From contig JACGCN010000005.1 in the NCBI GenBank assembly GCA_014905825.1, positions 1,736,001 to 1,800,000 on the forward strand: a stretch of DNA of 64,000 nucleotides, given 5' to 3'. The stretch comes from Lyophyllum atratum (taxonomy: Eukaryota; Basidiomycota; Agaricomycetes; Agaricales; Lyophyllaceae). Positions 44,930 to 59,439 of this stretch are shown in pieces. The translations under genes and the position numbers were made by a program. The notes beneath the pieces are model-generated. The model was not told the origin of the DNA. It made no database searches and saw only the letters and a program-made list of their open reading frames with translations. Each line of letters starts with the position of its first letter. Positions within the stretch are counted from its first letter, which is position 1.

Positions 44930-46306
44930 TTAATTTCCCGGGGCTTCATTAGTACCCGGTGTTTCTTTTGCCTCCGATGATTCCTTCGTCTCTGATGCTC
45001 CCTTCACTTCCGATTCCACATTCGCGGGTGGGAAATACTCCGGGATAAGTGCCCTTCCGAATGCCAGTCAACAACTGAGGAGTAGAATATATACACGAAT
45101 CTCTTACCTGTAGACATCCCGATCCTTGTTGTTGAAGACGACGAAAATGACTCGTTCGAGCTGCAGCCCATCCACGCGTAAGTTCGAGAAAGACACGGTT
45201 TCAATTCGACGGCGCGCACCTTGCTCCCAGGCTCGGATTCAACGAACTGGCGGACCTCGTTCAAGGCGATATGGGTGGCATCTTCTATCGGATAGCCGTA
45301 TATCCCAGTCGAGATCGAAGGAAAGGCCTGTAGGATTTCGCAATTAGTTGAACGTTGTAATCAGAGCCGCAGGAAGAGAATTGGGGTGACTCACGATATG
45401 CCTCACTCCGTTCTCCACCCCAACCTCTAAACTTGTCCTGTAACAAGATGCCAACTGCCTCGCCTTTTCCTCCTTCTCCAGCGGCGAATACACTGGTCCA
45501 ACGGTATGGATTACATGACGCCTGAAGTCGGGGAAACAAATGAACCATGAAGGTGGTCTTGGATGTCGAGGAAGGCGGGGACTCACGAGGGGAGTCTGTA
45601 ACCTCTGGTGATCTTCGACTGGCCGGTACAACATCCATTAAGTGCACGACCTATGCAGGCCAGGTGTCAACGACTGTCGATGCAGCTCTGTAACGAGATC
45701 CGCTTGCATTCTTCCAAGAGATGCGGTCCTGCAGCGCGGTGGATCGCGCCGTCGACTGTGCACGTAAATCTGAGTGGTCAGGGCGTGAAAGACGCATTAA
45801 TTCAGCATGGATCCCACCTCCGCCGCCACCTGGATCACGAAGGGGGTGAGGGTCAATCTGCTGGCCCTTGGGTATGAGGACAAGGTGTTCACGCACCTAG
45901 GAGACTTTTATTAGCAGCATTCACAATCGCGTCGATCTCTAGCTTCGTGATATCTCCCTGGCTGATCGCGATTAGTTACGACTGTGAAGTGATGTCTCAC
46001 CGGGGCCGTATCAAGATGTACGCACTAGAGAGAGATTCTGTCAAGCAAGGAATCATTATGCTTGTAGCGGATCTGATCCACGGGGGGCGCGGTGAGTACG
46101 TATTCTTTGTAGAGTTGGAGGATGGTTGGGATGTCTTCTAGCCGGACGGTGATCGCTTCTTCGTCCGAGCTCGAGGATCCGTGAGTAGACATTCTGTGCC
46201 GCCGTATGTGCCTTTGTGGTTGGGATGTGGTGCGAGTTCGAGAGCGTAGCACTCCTAATCGAAGTCGAGTAATAAGCTGCTTCAGGTTGTTGGAAGCAGC
46301 TGACAT
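44930..46306 (-). CDS. Macro-domain protein (MacroD-type ADP-ribose hydrolase)
   Basis: Exon 1 (46306-46026) encodes MSAASNNLKQLITRL, an Arg/Ser-rich N-terminus, then a helical segment (LEDIPTILQLYKEYVL). The macro domain follows over short exons: GDITKLEIDAIVNAANKSLL, GGGGVDGAIHRAAG, a glycine-rich loop (GRALNGCCTGQSKITRGYRL), RHVIHTVGPVYS, and the phosphate-binding loop AFPSISTGIYGYPIEDAT. LERVIFVVFNNKD comes next. The tail begins LIPEYFPPANVESEVKG. Asn in NAAN and the GGGGVDGAIH motif are the key residues for hydrolysis in MacroD1/2-like enzymes, which remove ADP-ribose from proteins or O-acetyl-ADP-ribose. The N-terminus resembles a mitochondrial presequence, and a second Met (residue 39) could give a non-mitochondrial form. 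The visible stop cuts a repetitive Thr/Pro/Glu-rich tail. Confidence 0.85.
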
Positions 46307-47115
46307 TATTGCCAGGACTTCGCCGCAACTCTATTACATACACAGTCCAATTATAGTATCGGCAGACGGCCCATGGTCATGTCTGTCTGGGTTGTAGAAA
46401 CTATGGCAATACTTTATTTCTTGGTTAAAGTTACTGCTGCTGATACGAACAGGTAATGCAATCTGTTGCCAAGTAGTCACTACAAGATGTTACAGATGTC
46501 CTGTTGAAAAGAGATGTAGAGAAAACAGCCTGCGCCAGCGCTCCCAAGCGAGAAACATAGAGATCAGTGCTAAGCCTTAAATGGTGCGGAGGGTATGAAA
46601 GCAATGCATGTAGGTGAATAAGGGTGGAGAAGGTTGTGGTGAGGTCATAAGGTCGTAACGAATGCGACGTGTATTCCAAGGTTCCTTCGAAAAAATAATT
46701 AGCTCCTAGGAGGATGGTGGTGTGTATTATGGCAGATATAAAGATAGCGGCATGGTGGCAATGGAGAATGAGCTACAGAGACGTGCATGTCAGTGATGAG
46801 TGCTGACGGTGATTGATCAGTTGTCACGAACCGGCCATAGTCATGGACGTAGTTATGATGGTACGACATGTCCATGTGATGAGGGCAATGGTGGTATGTA
46901 TCGATTTGAATCACTGTCAAGGGTGGGTGATCCGGCTTGAGACCGTTCAGCCATGGTGGCCGTAGGGATCAACGTTCCGTTAACCGATTGTGCCACTGCG
47001 CGCTCGGTGTCATCCATTGATGTGCCAAGGGTTACAACCGGTTGGTTGTGGGGATAATATGATAGGCGCCGCGAGCTTGAAAAGTCGTATACCGTGAACC
47101 TGTCATGGATACCTA
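46307..47115. other. Intergenic region
   Basis: About 810 bp, partly low-complexity (ATGGTGG/CATGTC-rich around 46710-46910). It should contain the promoter of the macro-domain gene and the 3' flank of the kinase gene. No gene is supported. Confidence 0.4.
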
Positions 47116-48917
<1,802 letters not shown>

Positions 48918-51900
48918 ATGGACGACAACGACTACGAGCACCAGGGCTTGCTGGCCCCCACACCAGAATTCCTTGCCTCGGTCAAAGTCTTTCCTTTGAT
49001 CCCTTCCCTGAAGAAAGACGTTGTCGTAGGTGCTCCAACTCAATTACCTTCCTATGTCATGACAAGGTTTTCCTTTTTCAGAGAACAATTGGCAAGTCTG
49101 GATCACATTCTCTTTACCTCATGTACTCATGATCTGCGAACCCTTGCAGATAGCGCTCTCAGCTGGGAGTAAGTATGCCTCTGTCCGTCCGTGCGGGCTC
49201 CACACTGAACTAGCGCAGGCAGCTGACAGCCTCCGATATCAATTTCTCAATTGTTCGTCCGATCGTCCACAAGTATGCGCGTCTCAAGAATATGGCCGTA
49301 GTCTACGCGTGTCTCGTCGTGCGGTCATACTTTCTATCAGAATCTGAGAACGACTTGGCCAATGCCGGCGTTGTGCGCTCGCGAGCCACCCTATGCGAAA
49401 TTCTCGCCATGAAACTCATGAGCCGTTTCGCGTCCAATCATATCAAACTTGTTGCCGTTCTTACAACCCGCTGGAACCCTCTTGCAGGGGCGACGTCGGA
49501 GATAGTGGACCAGGTCAGACACTCCGTGGGTGGCAATGATGGTGATATGGATTCGGCGCAGAGTGCTCTCGAAGTATGTTGTCGAACTTAAGCCCTCCTG
49601 ATATTTTCTTTGGCTGATCATCCAATGTCGGAGTAGATGGCCATTTCGACCCAAGCCAAAGCCTTCCTCGCGTCTCCGGTATCTCAAAAAGTCGTGAATG
49701 ACATTCATTATGGAAGAATCGTCTTCACCATGTCTGCCAGTCGATCGATCTTGGCGGACAATTATAAGCCACGCGCTATTGAGCTGTATGATTGTCGGAA
49801 GGCGCCATTCCTTGACCATTATCGGTATGAAGACCAGCCAGCGAGAAGTATTCCGTTCTCTGATGATCAATGAAGGCTGCGGGTGCCGTTTTACGGCGCA
49901 ATGCTCGAGTTTTGAACTTTGCACTGTTGCTGATCACATTTGTCCTCTGTCTCTCTAGTGTGTTTCTTTTCCACTCGCTCAGGGACATGGACTGACAGTC
50001 CTTGGCAGACCAAGATAAATCAGTGGTAACCGGATGGGAAGTACTTTTCATTATCTTCGCAGGAGCGTTTACCCTGGAGGAATATACCGCTGCTACCGAG
50101 CATGGGTGGATCAGTAAGACATCCCTCGCACCTCCATCAACGTATGGACTGACACCACTCAGTTTACATTGCGAATGTAGCGCCGGTTTCTGCTTTAGCC
50201 TCCAGATAAACTGATCATACCGTTTCTCAGCTGTGGAATGTCTTTGACTTCTCCTTTATCGCGATTTTTCTTGTATACCTTACACTGAGAATCAAAGGCA
50301 TCAACCTTGATGATAGTAAGTCTAGTAATTGCTTGCCTTTGCCCTTTAATGACCTTGTCTAGTTGCATCCTCGGACCTGGCGTTCGACGTCCTAGCATGT
50401 GGTGCATGTATACTGTTTCCAAGGTAGCTCATGCCTTTCATCCCAATATAGCGTCTACTTACACGTTCCAGATTAGCCTTCTTCGCTATCTCAAACAACG
50501 TCGTCATTCTGTAAACCACCTCTACCTTTCCGGTTATTTGAATCTCACAAATGACAGGTCTCTGCGTGCAATGGTATCCCAATTCGTCTTCTTCATCGGT
50601 ATCGCCGCTGTCTGCTTCTCTGGACTTCTCTTCACTCTGTGGACGATGGGTAAGCTTCTTTCTCCCACGTGTTTCGCTGAAATGCTTATTTGTCGGACGT
50701 ACAGGGAAGGATTCGGATCCAGCCCCTTCGCTCAAGTCCATCGCCTGGCTCATGACACAGATATGGTTTGGCAACACGTCTCTTAGCTTTCACGACGCGT
50801 CGAATTTTCATCCTGTATTCGGCCCGATCTTAATGCTCATATTCGCAGCGCTGTCGAATACCTTGCTACTCACAAGTACGTGGTGCCTCTATCTCATGGG
50901 ATTGTGTTCTGATACACTTTCAGTTCTCATTTCGCTGTTGTCAAATACTGTTGCAAGAATCGAATCTGTGGGTTACAATTCTACCTAGTCTGACGTGAAG
51001 TTTACCTTTTCGCCGTGCAGAATGCTACGCAAGAGGTATGTGCGGCCAAGGGACACCTCAGAACCGTCATTTACCTCAACTCAACAGTACCTCTTCCAAT
51101 TTGCAATCTCGACCATGGAGGGGTAAGCGCCATTCCTAGTTGCGATAAATAGTTATTCCTTATCGTTGCCGTCATTACAGGGTTAAGTCAGATGCCCTCT
51201 TCTCCTACCAACCCCCCTTCAACGTTCTCGCATTCTTGATCCTCAAACCAGCGACTTTCATCCTCTCTCCGAGGGCCCTGCACTCAATGAACGTCTTCCT
51301 CATCAAACTAACAAGCCTACCCACCCTCATCTTGATCGGCGTATACGAGCGTTATTTCGCAGCTGGCCAAAGGTTCGCAGAAACCGGCCGAGAAGCCGCG
51401 CAATCGCTGTTCAACAGTCTCCCCCGGCACATCAAACAAATGCCGCTCGTCGAAGCTCTCGTAGGGTCCTCAAACAGCGACATCTACGAAGCCATCTTTG
51501 ACGTCGACCTCACTAGCGAGATGGACCCCTTCGACGACTCAGATGACGATATACCGATTCTGCGCTCCTTCCATTCGAGAGAGAATGTGGGAGGCGGCGT
51601 GCCGGGTACGCCTACGCCCCGCGTTAGGAAGCGTCTGGTATCTAGCGTAGGCCCGCCGTCACCTCGCGACTCTCCGAGGTCGAGGAATAATCTGAACCTC
51701 ACGCTGCCATCAGCGGAGCCGCTGTTGTCGGCTGAACTAGCCACGAGTGCGAATAGAAGTCCGCTGGCGCTGTTGTTCGGGGCGAGGATGCCGTCGGCGG
51801 ACGGGCAGCAGGCGGCGGTGAGGGCAGAGGCGGCGGTGAGGAGGGTTGAGGCGATGGTGGAGGATATCCGGGACCTGCCGGTGCAGAAGCTGAGGGATGA

Positions 51901-52073
51901 GATGAAGGATTTGCAGGTTCGTGTTGTCAACGTTTTTTCGATGCGTGGATGTGGTGGCTGATGAGTGCTGATGCTTGTAGGACCGGCAGGCCCGTATTGA
52001 GAACCTGCTGCTTGTGCTCACGAGAGGAATGAGGAACGAGGTGCCACATGTACAGCGGCATGATACCGCTTAG
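48918..52073 (+). CDS. YVC1: Vacuolar TRP-type cation channel, Yvc1-like
   Basis: The start MDDNDYEHQGLLAPTPEFLA is followed by a long cytoplasmic helical domain (IVRPIVHKYARLKNMAVVYA, ILAMKLMSRFASNHIKL, MAISTQAKAFLASPVSQKVV). Next come membrane helices (MLEFLNFALLLITFVLCLS, FIIFAGAFTLEEYTAATEHG, IYIANLWNVFDFSFIAIFLV, ILFPRLAFFAI, FVFFIGIAAVCFSGLLFTLW). The pore region is WLMTQIWFGNTSL, then FGPILMLIFAALSNTLLLTI and SLLSNTVARI. The C-terminal domain (FLILKPATFILSPRALHSMN) continues through an acidic patch (EMDPFDDSDDDIP) and a Ser/Pro-rich stretch to a final coiled coil (VQKLRDEMKDLQDRQARIEN). This is Yvc1 (TRPY1), which releases Ca2+ from the vacuole on osmotic or mechanical stimulation, helped by acidic Ca2+-sensing residues at the C-terminus. 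Many short introns are present. Confidence 0.9.
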
Positions 52074-52547
52074 GTTTCATTTTTGGGTGCTTTCATTCTT
52101 CATGTTTCTTCGGTGTATTCATGTTTTCGTGGAAGTTGCTGGCATTCAGCTTCTTCTTGCATATCATCTCATCCACTCTGTAACCAGCCCAATAGATCAG
52201 CAATACACGTTATTAACCCTCGCGAAACCCAACAGGCGAGTCTAAGCTTCTAATCATTACAGAGGATGAGCACGATAACGAAGATCAAGACGGATTGCAA
52301 AGTGACTACACGATATCAGCACCCACCATCCGGCCTGTCAGACTCGTTGAGCTGACAGCAGGGTAATGAATCAGAGCACTGGAAGATATTTTGACATATC
52401 ATGTATTTCGATGTGAGGTCATTCACCGGCCAAGAGTGCCACAAAAACAACAGGCAGGTATGAGGTAAGAGATGGAGAAAAGTTAGTAAGAAATCAGCGA
52501 ACTCGAATTCGATGTACAAATAGAATGCCAAGTAAAAATTCCGGGGA
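52074..52547. other. Convergent intergenic region
   Basis: About 470 bp between the ends of the YVC1-type gene and the GH55-GH76 gene. Only 3' untranslated sequence is expected. Nothing recognisable. Confidence 0.4.
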
Positions 52548-55500
52548 CTAGCTTGGAGGGCAACCTCCGTACTGCCCAGCCAAGGTGAAGTTAGCCTATA
52601 CTATTTAAACTTCAAAGGCGATTGGACATACCTTCGCAGCAGCGAGGATCGCATCAATCCCAGAGCTTTCTGAATATCCATCGAATATTGAACTGCCTTG
52701 ACCTTGGTAGGGCTCCCACCTATATAAGGTGTTGGTAAGTAGTGAGGCAATTATTCACAATTTACTGACCAGAGAGTGCCAATCTTGCCATCTTGATTAG
52801 TGGCATAACTGAAACAGTATGTAAGAAGATGGTTGGTTGGTGGCAAAAAGCAGAACTGAACTGGACTATGGCTGAGTACTGTCCGAAGATGTTACTGATA
52901 TAGCGCGCATATCGAGCGTTGGCTCCTTGTGACTTGTCATTATTAGCATAGTCGAGATAGTACTATTGAGCCTGTCAAAATCTGCCCGCGAATGTTTGCT
53001 AAAATGTCAGACGTACCTGAAGGTGCCTCATGAACAAGCCCTGTACGCATCATCAATACGCAATGAGCGACCACGAAACATATTACGGAGAAGTAGGATG
53101 CTTGCCTTGAAGATTTCGCCATTCGGATAGAGACCATTCCCCTCGCAGCTGTTAGTCGCTCCTACGTCACACCATTCCTTCAGGATACCTCCAGAAGAGG
53201 TCTCTGTGCTGGCGAAAGTCGCATTGATGGTCTTCTCTGCGAGGTCCAACAAGGTGGTATTGATACTGCCTGTACCAGCGTATAGTGCGCCCAAGCCAGA
53301 GACAATGACTCCCTATAATCCATCTTCAAATTCAAATCTTGAATGAAAAGAGAAACGCTGACTGACCTGATTATACAGCCATTTCTGCCCGCCTCGAGCA
53401 GTGCACACCTTGGTGCTTTGGTCGAAGCCAACACCATCGCCCCATAGGTCGCCGACACGATCACCATGATAATAAAGCCAATTCCAAGTCTGCAAACGTA
53501 GCAAGTGTGAGCCACAAAGATGAAGTGACGACAACCAGGAACCTCTACTTTGACGGCAAAGTCAGCGTACTGAGCACCCCCGCCTCTTTCAGCCGCCCAT
53601 GATGAGGCCAGGAAGAAGAGACCATTAACTATGGTATTTTTGTAGTCAAGAGCACCCGACCAGAAAACTGCGACCGGTTATTGGTGGAGATGATGATAAG
53701 TGTAGTAACTGCTTACCTCCACCTCCACAATCCTCCGTCCCTGGGAGCGAGACGCTTATCAGCTCAGCTCAGCCGTAATCGCAACGCAGGCACTCACAAG
53801 TTGCAGCTACGTAATCGTGGAGACTTCTGCCAAATTCCTGAGGGAGATCAGATGCTCGTTAGACGAGAAACATGATGCTGATTCCGAGGCACTGACATAG
53901 AAGTCCGTGTAGTCTGACTGTCCTTGTGCCTTCTTCCAGTCCCCGATCTTAAAGTACATTAGAGCGGTCCACAAAGCATCATCGTAGGATTCTATATCAC
54001 CATCAGCTTCAAAATTAGAAAAGCCGAAATAGGGGTCGCTCACTGTTAACGAGGTTGTTCCAAAGGGTTGTACCAGGAGAGGCTATTCCGGGGGTTGGAA
54101 AACTCGATTCCGAGAATGTATCATAGCCCCCCACGTTCGCATTAATCATGTAATTGTACAGCTGCTCGATCTTGACCTAAACGTCGGAATCCATGTGAGA
54201 GTCAGAAAGCGGCATTTCATGACCTGACGTACAGCCTGTAACATGATCAGAATCTAGACCCTGTATACAAAATAAAGGATTTACATCTGTCCAGAGACGG
54301 AAATCATTGTCAGGGGGTGAATTGTAAAAGCCTTCGCTTCCTGGATCGTACAGAAAGACGGTTAGTATAAATAAACCGGCCCACGATTGAACTCCTACCG
54401 ATCTCATCAGTTACCCAATAACCTTGCATGTTATCGATGTGTGGCTAATGGATCTGTTGAACCATTTTGCCCAGGTGGAATATACAAGATAAATACCTTC
54501 GCGGCATCATAAACACTCGGACACGGTACTGGTGCAGGGTATGTCGGAGCTGGGTCATCAGGGGTAGTCTTGGTAGAGCTCCAGATGGACATCGTGGCCT
54601 GAAGGCCATTGCGATTCTGTGATTGGGCGACGACACTCGTAGTACCAACGGTGAGCATAGTCGTTACCCCGATGGTGTTTAATCCATAGATGAAGACAGC
54701 AGCGCTTTCATTGTCGACCGTAACGATGGCCTTCTGGCAATCGACGGCGGCTTTGCATGACTCCGATACATTCTAGAATGGGCGTTGGCTGGCTAGAGTT
54801 CCAACAGAAAGCAGAAGACGAACCACAAAAAAGCTGTACAGACCAGCGCCATAGACAAAAACACTGTTGGAGTTAGCAATGACCAACCCCCATGCAGAGC
54901 CGCTCAAGGAGAAAGAAGGATCGTCCCAGTCCGGTAAGGCACTGAATGGCAGGGGAGGTTGAGGGGTGGGTTGATAGTACGGCTGAGAGGGATGAATGGT
55001 CAACCAAGCGAGGTAAAGCTCTTCCAGGATGACCTACGGTCTCGGTCTGAATCATCCCGGCTACAGGTAGCAGTCATTATACATCTTACAATCAACGCGG
55101 GATTCAAACCCACCATAAACGTTTCGGGAACCAACGATGGAATATTGGTAAAGAGCCTGACAGATAATGTCAAGCTCTGAGGTAATACTCCCATGTCTCT
55201 TTGACTTACATGATGCTCCGAGGCTGTGCCTACTAACCAGACGGGCTGGTCTGTATTGTCGATAAAGATACCTCGGGCACTGTATGAGTTGATTCGTCCC
55301 TCAGCAGCGTCATCGAGATCGTGATCTATATATTGTTAAGGTGCCGAGATCGAAAAAGCGAAATGGAAATGTACCAGCAGCCCAGACCCAAACATTCTAT
55401 CGGGAAGAAATGATTAAGATGTGTATAAGTATATGACTTGATCAACTCACTTCGAAGTAACCGCCACCCGTGCTCGCGACGTGGAGGCCGAGGAATGCTC

Positions 55501-58444
55501 CTTGACAAGCTGTGTTTGTCGTGCTTCCTCCACCTGGGCAATTGCCAACTTGGATACCTGCAAGGGGATTTAGAAGGGGGTGTATGAGGTCGAGGTAAGC
55601 TTTCACCAGTCCCAATGGCTCCGCCAATCCGCACATGCCTACGGGTCATAGGAACAGTGAGTACGGAACACGACGAGGATTCCTATCCGACACATCCACT
55701 CACACATCCCACATTCCAACGGCTCCAGGATCTCCGGAGGTATACCATTCGATACCGATGGCACCTGCGCTTCCTGCAGTTGTCGTCACGACTAGGTCGC
55801 TGATTTCGACCTGTCCTTTGTCATGTGCGTTTCCAACCTAAGCTTGACATCAGAAAGCTGTGTTTGATTCAAAAATTAGGGGCCACCTTACCCGCAGGAC
55901 AGGTCGGGGGTTGTTCCGGTCCGAGAAGGCGGAGCCAGTAGCAAGAATTGTCGACCAGAATTCTCCTACTACATAGGAGCCAGTCGGGACCACGATAGTG
56001 TCCTTCACTAGATATGTGCCTGCGTCGAAGTCTAGCGCAGACTATAAGTAAGTTCATTTGAGAAGGCTGGTAGCGACTTACAGATAATCTTGCAGCCATA
56101 GTACTGAGTCGCAAGCCGATCAGATGTGAATTAATTCAAACACTGGATATAAAGCACCTTGTCGAACACGGCTTGAATCAACGCAGTGTCGTCGGTTTTT
56201 CCGTCGCCCTTGGCTCCTTCGTCCTAGTTTGAGGTCAGCGTTGCCTCATACTCCCAGGTATTGGGGTATGCACCTTGACAGAGACGAACTCTGAGGGAGC
56301 GTAAGTCAGCAAAAACAAATTCAATCAATAATGGGTAGAAACGCACGGCTAGGAGCAAAGTTCTGATATTGAGGACGGGTCCGGAAGTAGATGTCTCTAG
56401 TCGCGCTATTGAGTAATGCATCTGGAATGTTAGGGCCAGTTCGCGTCGCTTGAGTCTAATGAAGTTCAAAATAAAGGTTAATTGAGCAAAGACGGTATCG
56501 TACATATTTCGGGGTGGTGTTGGTTCCTATGTAGTCAAGGTGAGTTACAAATCTACAAGATGAACGACGCGCTCCTACCAGAGTAGACGTTGCCTTGCAC
56601 GAACTGATTGATGGTCTTGGTGCCACCACCAAGGCGATCAGCTCCAGAGGCGTCGACGAGACCTTGTCCTACGCCACTGAACTTCACATTTTGCAGGAAA
56701 AGGGAGCCGCCTAGGGATGATGTCTGGGTCGTCGACGTCTGTGGACGGGAATGCAAGTTAGCTGGTGATAACTAACAAGGGAGTGGCAATGTCGACGTAC
56801 TCTGAAAGCAATTGGAGTATCGGTAATTGTGCTATCGAGGATCACATCTCCGCCCATTGTCTAGAGCATATTCGTTGATCACAGACCAAACGCGCGTAAA
56901 ATCCTCTTACTTGAGCAGCTTCTGTCAGTCCTCCCGTAGCCATATCAAAGCCGACACCACATTTGCTGTAAACCAAAATTAACTTGGGCTTCGTGGTCGG
57001 ACAGACTCCAATTACCTGATTGCGATGTTCTTATAGGTAAAGCCCCTAGGAATTAGTGTTAGAGTTCGTCATCTGGATTATTGAAGAAGCACTCACCAAT
57101 TCCAAAGCTGATAGATACCGACCGCAGCATTGGTGATTTGGACGTTTTGAATTGTGAATCTGGGGCATACTTTAATTGAAGATTGTAATGATATGAGATA
57201 ACTTAACATACTGTTGGTTGGAAATCCACATTCCAAAAGCTCCACCATTGAAAGAAAGATCCGCCATGAAACCTCCTACAAAGGGATGGTATGAGTGAAT
57301 GATGTCTGCTAGGTATCGAAGGTGTTGCCTGATCCGTTTTCCATGAATATCCTGCCAAGAATTAGCAACATCAGTACCATCCGAACCTAACAATAACTGG
57401 AACAAACCCTTGGTGTCTGTTTCCCGCCACTTGTGACATTTCGACATGGACGTTAATGAGCGACGTTGCCTGCCCAACTTGCCAGTGGAGACCTATTTTT
57501 CCCTCGTTGAAGAATATGAATAACTAAAAGGAGGGTGGCTTACCCGTGCCATATTGATCCGGAGGCATCGAAGTTGTATCGATTATGAAGTTTCGGACAG
57601 ATCTAAAATACCGGCGATTCAACATCTCGTCGGCAACATGCATTTTGAATGGCTTACCGGAAAAAGTTGTTGACGGGGACATACCACTCGCCGCCATTGC
57701 CTCCTGGGATGTAGAAATCGGAATCTATCACTGCAATTCCAACGAAGTTGCCCGCAGCTTTGAGGGTAGGGCGATTCTTAGCGTCTCCCACTCTGCAATA
57801 CAGGTTAGCCAGTAGACAATATTTGATTAGCAGGAACCTCACAAGGCGGTGTAGTAGTATGGGAGAATGGGAGTAGTGAGGATATACTATGCGACGATCA
57901 GCCATATAATTATCAGGAAGGACATGATACTCACCACTCCCGGGGGGAAGTACACGAGTGCGGGGACCACGGTACTGGAATGGCAGGTTTCGTTTCCACA
58001 TCGTGTACCATCTGTAGATAAATATTTTCAGTTCATCGGCTAATTGCTTAACACAAATGAAATTCACCTGAGATGGCCAGATTAATGGCTGCTGAGTCGT
58101 CCGTCGTTCCGTCTCCTTTCGCGCCATAGTCATGCACGTTGCGGAATACCTAGAACAATATACGACCTTAGGAAAATACAATTCCAAAGAGATTTCATAC
58201 CTTATAGTTGCCGGGGTCAGCGTTGAAAGCACTCGTGCCTTGACGTTTAATGGTCTCCATCCAGTAATGATCTAGAATTGTAGGCTTTAACAATGGGAGA
58301 GTCGCGTTGAAGACGATGAGACATACCGCCAGCTGCTGCAGAGCCGCCCCCAATGGCACCACTGCACTTAGAACCTAAGGCTGCCACATAGGATATGGAC
58401 GCAACTGCGCCCACAAGATTAAAAAGGTATTTTACGCGAACCAT
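52548..58444 (-). CDS. Secreted GH55 beta-1,3-glucanase fused to a GH76 alpha-1,6-mannanase-like domain
   Basis: The gene starts with a signal peptide (MVRVKYLFNLVGAVASISYV). The GH55 half follows over many exons: FRNVHDYGAKGDGTTDDSAA, KNRPTLKAAGNFVGIAVIDS, MADLSFNGGAFGMWISNQQ, IGIEWYTSGDPGAVGMWDVH, GGYFENVWVWAADHDLDDAA, WLVGTASEHHVLYQYSIVGS and VFVYGAGLYSFFQNYN. The half ends LQATMSIWSSTKTTPDDPAP. A Pro-rich linker runs through VPCPSVYDAAK. After a 52-bp intron, in phase, PHIDNMQGYWVTDEIG starts the GH76-like half. It includes the Asp-Asp motif (SYDDALWTALMYFKIGDWKK), CGGGVFWSGALDYKNTIVNG, KWLYNQGVIVSGLGALYAG, LKEWCDVGATNSCEGNG, GLFMRHLQYYLDYANN and EPYQGQGSSIFDGYSESSG. It ends YGGCPPS. The product should act on fungal or plant-associated beta-glucan and mannan outside the cell. 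Confidence 0.8.
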
Positions 58445-59439
58445 GGCTGGGCACAGATGGTTAAGAGTCTTACATACTTGGCCAGTTAAATAGCCCCAGC
58501 ATTCCACTTTAGCGGTAGAACGCTCGCGTCTGTTGGTTTGCTAAAGGGAGGTAATTCCTGTAAAGGCTCTACTTTTCCGGTTTTGATGGTCGTCGTGGTC
58601 TACATTCCGATTGTGTCTATGTTCCCTGCTTGCTGTACCATGGCCATATGGAATGAGGCTGATTTGAGGTCATTTGACTGCTATTGGTACCGTACTCGTT
58701 TGATGAGAGTTGAACGCGGCAGGGGGCAGCAGTTGAGCGCATTTTCTCCAGAATTACTGTTTCACTCGGGAAGATCGAGGACTGCCGTCGTGCGGGGCGT
58801 CTCAGCCAGTCTACGGTTCAACTTAGTCGCTCGGCGCGACCAGGCTCTCCTATTCCTCATGAATGCGGAGTATGTACTCCTCACAAGAGCTTTCCGTACC
58901 ATGGATGGGCAACATCATTCTCTGTCCTGTTTAAGGTATATCAGACGAATGCAGGGACAGCAGAACATGCTTACAAGAAAGGACAGTACGTATATTATGC
59001 CAGTAAGGAGGTATTGCGCGTGGATGAAGCCATTTTTCACACAAGACAAAGTAGTCCTTGCGTGCAACCGCGTTTCGGGCAAGACGGGCATCCATGATGG
59101 AAATAGCCTGTGGGAGAAAAAGATAAGATCTCAGGTCGTCCGGAGTCAGACCCCGAGTAAACGATGAACTGAGCTAAGTACTTACAGGTACAAGCCTAAC
59201 CACCATCATCAAAAATGAAAAGCTCGAATTCCTGCTCACATCTGCCCCACTCTTCCCTATATACCCACTGGATCGAGTCTCGCAGCAGACAGGTGACCAT
59301 CATATGACTACATGTCAAAATGAACGAGGTCGAGGTCTCTCCTGCGATGATCTGCAAGCCCCAACAACATCACAAGCAACTCCATCTGCGCCCCCGCTAC
59401 CCATGACACCTCGATGTCTACTCCTGCTATATGCATAGG
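58445..59439. other. Upstream region of the GH55-GH76 gene
   Basis: About 1 kb. A 209-residue plus-strand open frame (58538-59167) has no recognised domain, and I regard it as unsupported. Near 58485-58515 a tRNA-like TAGCGGTAGAACGCTCGC is seen without the remainder of a tRNA. Confidence 0.35.

Noticed and set aside
44394..44933. 179-residue plus-strand open frame
   Set aside because: It is antisense to the repetitive C-terminal coding sequence of the macro-domain gene and has no recognisable content.
58478..58545. tRNA-like segment (TAGCGGTAGAACGCTCGC, similar to the D-arm/A-box of tRNA-Gly)
   Set aside because: No matching acceptor stem, anticodon arm or B-box (GGTTCGANTCC) follows at the right distance. 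It also overlaps the upstream leader of the GH55-GH76 gene.
58538..59167. 209-residue plus-strand open frame next to the GH55-GH76 gene
   Set aside because: Composition is not protein-like over most of its length, no domain or homology is visible, and no promoter or intron support was found.
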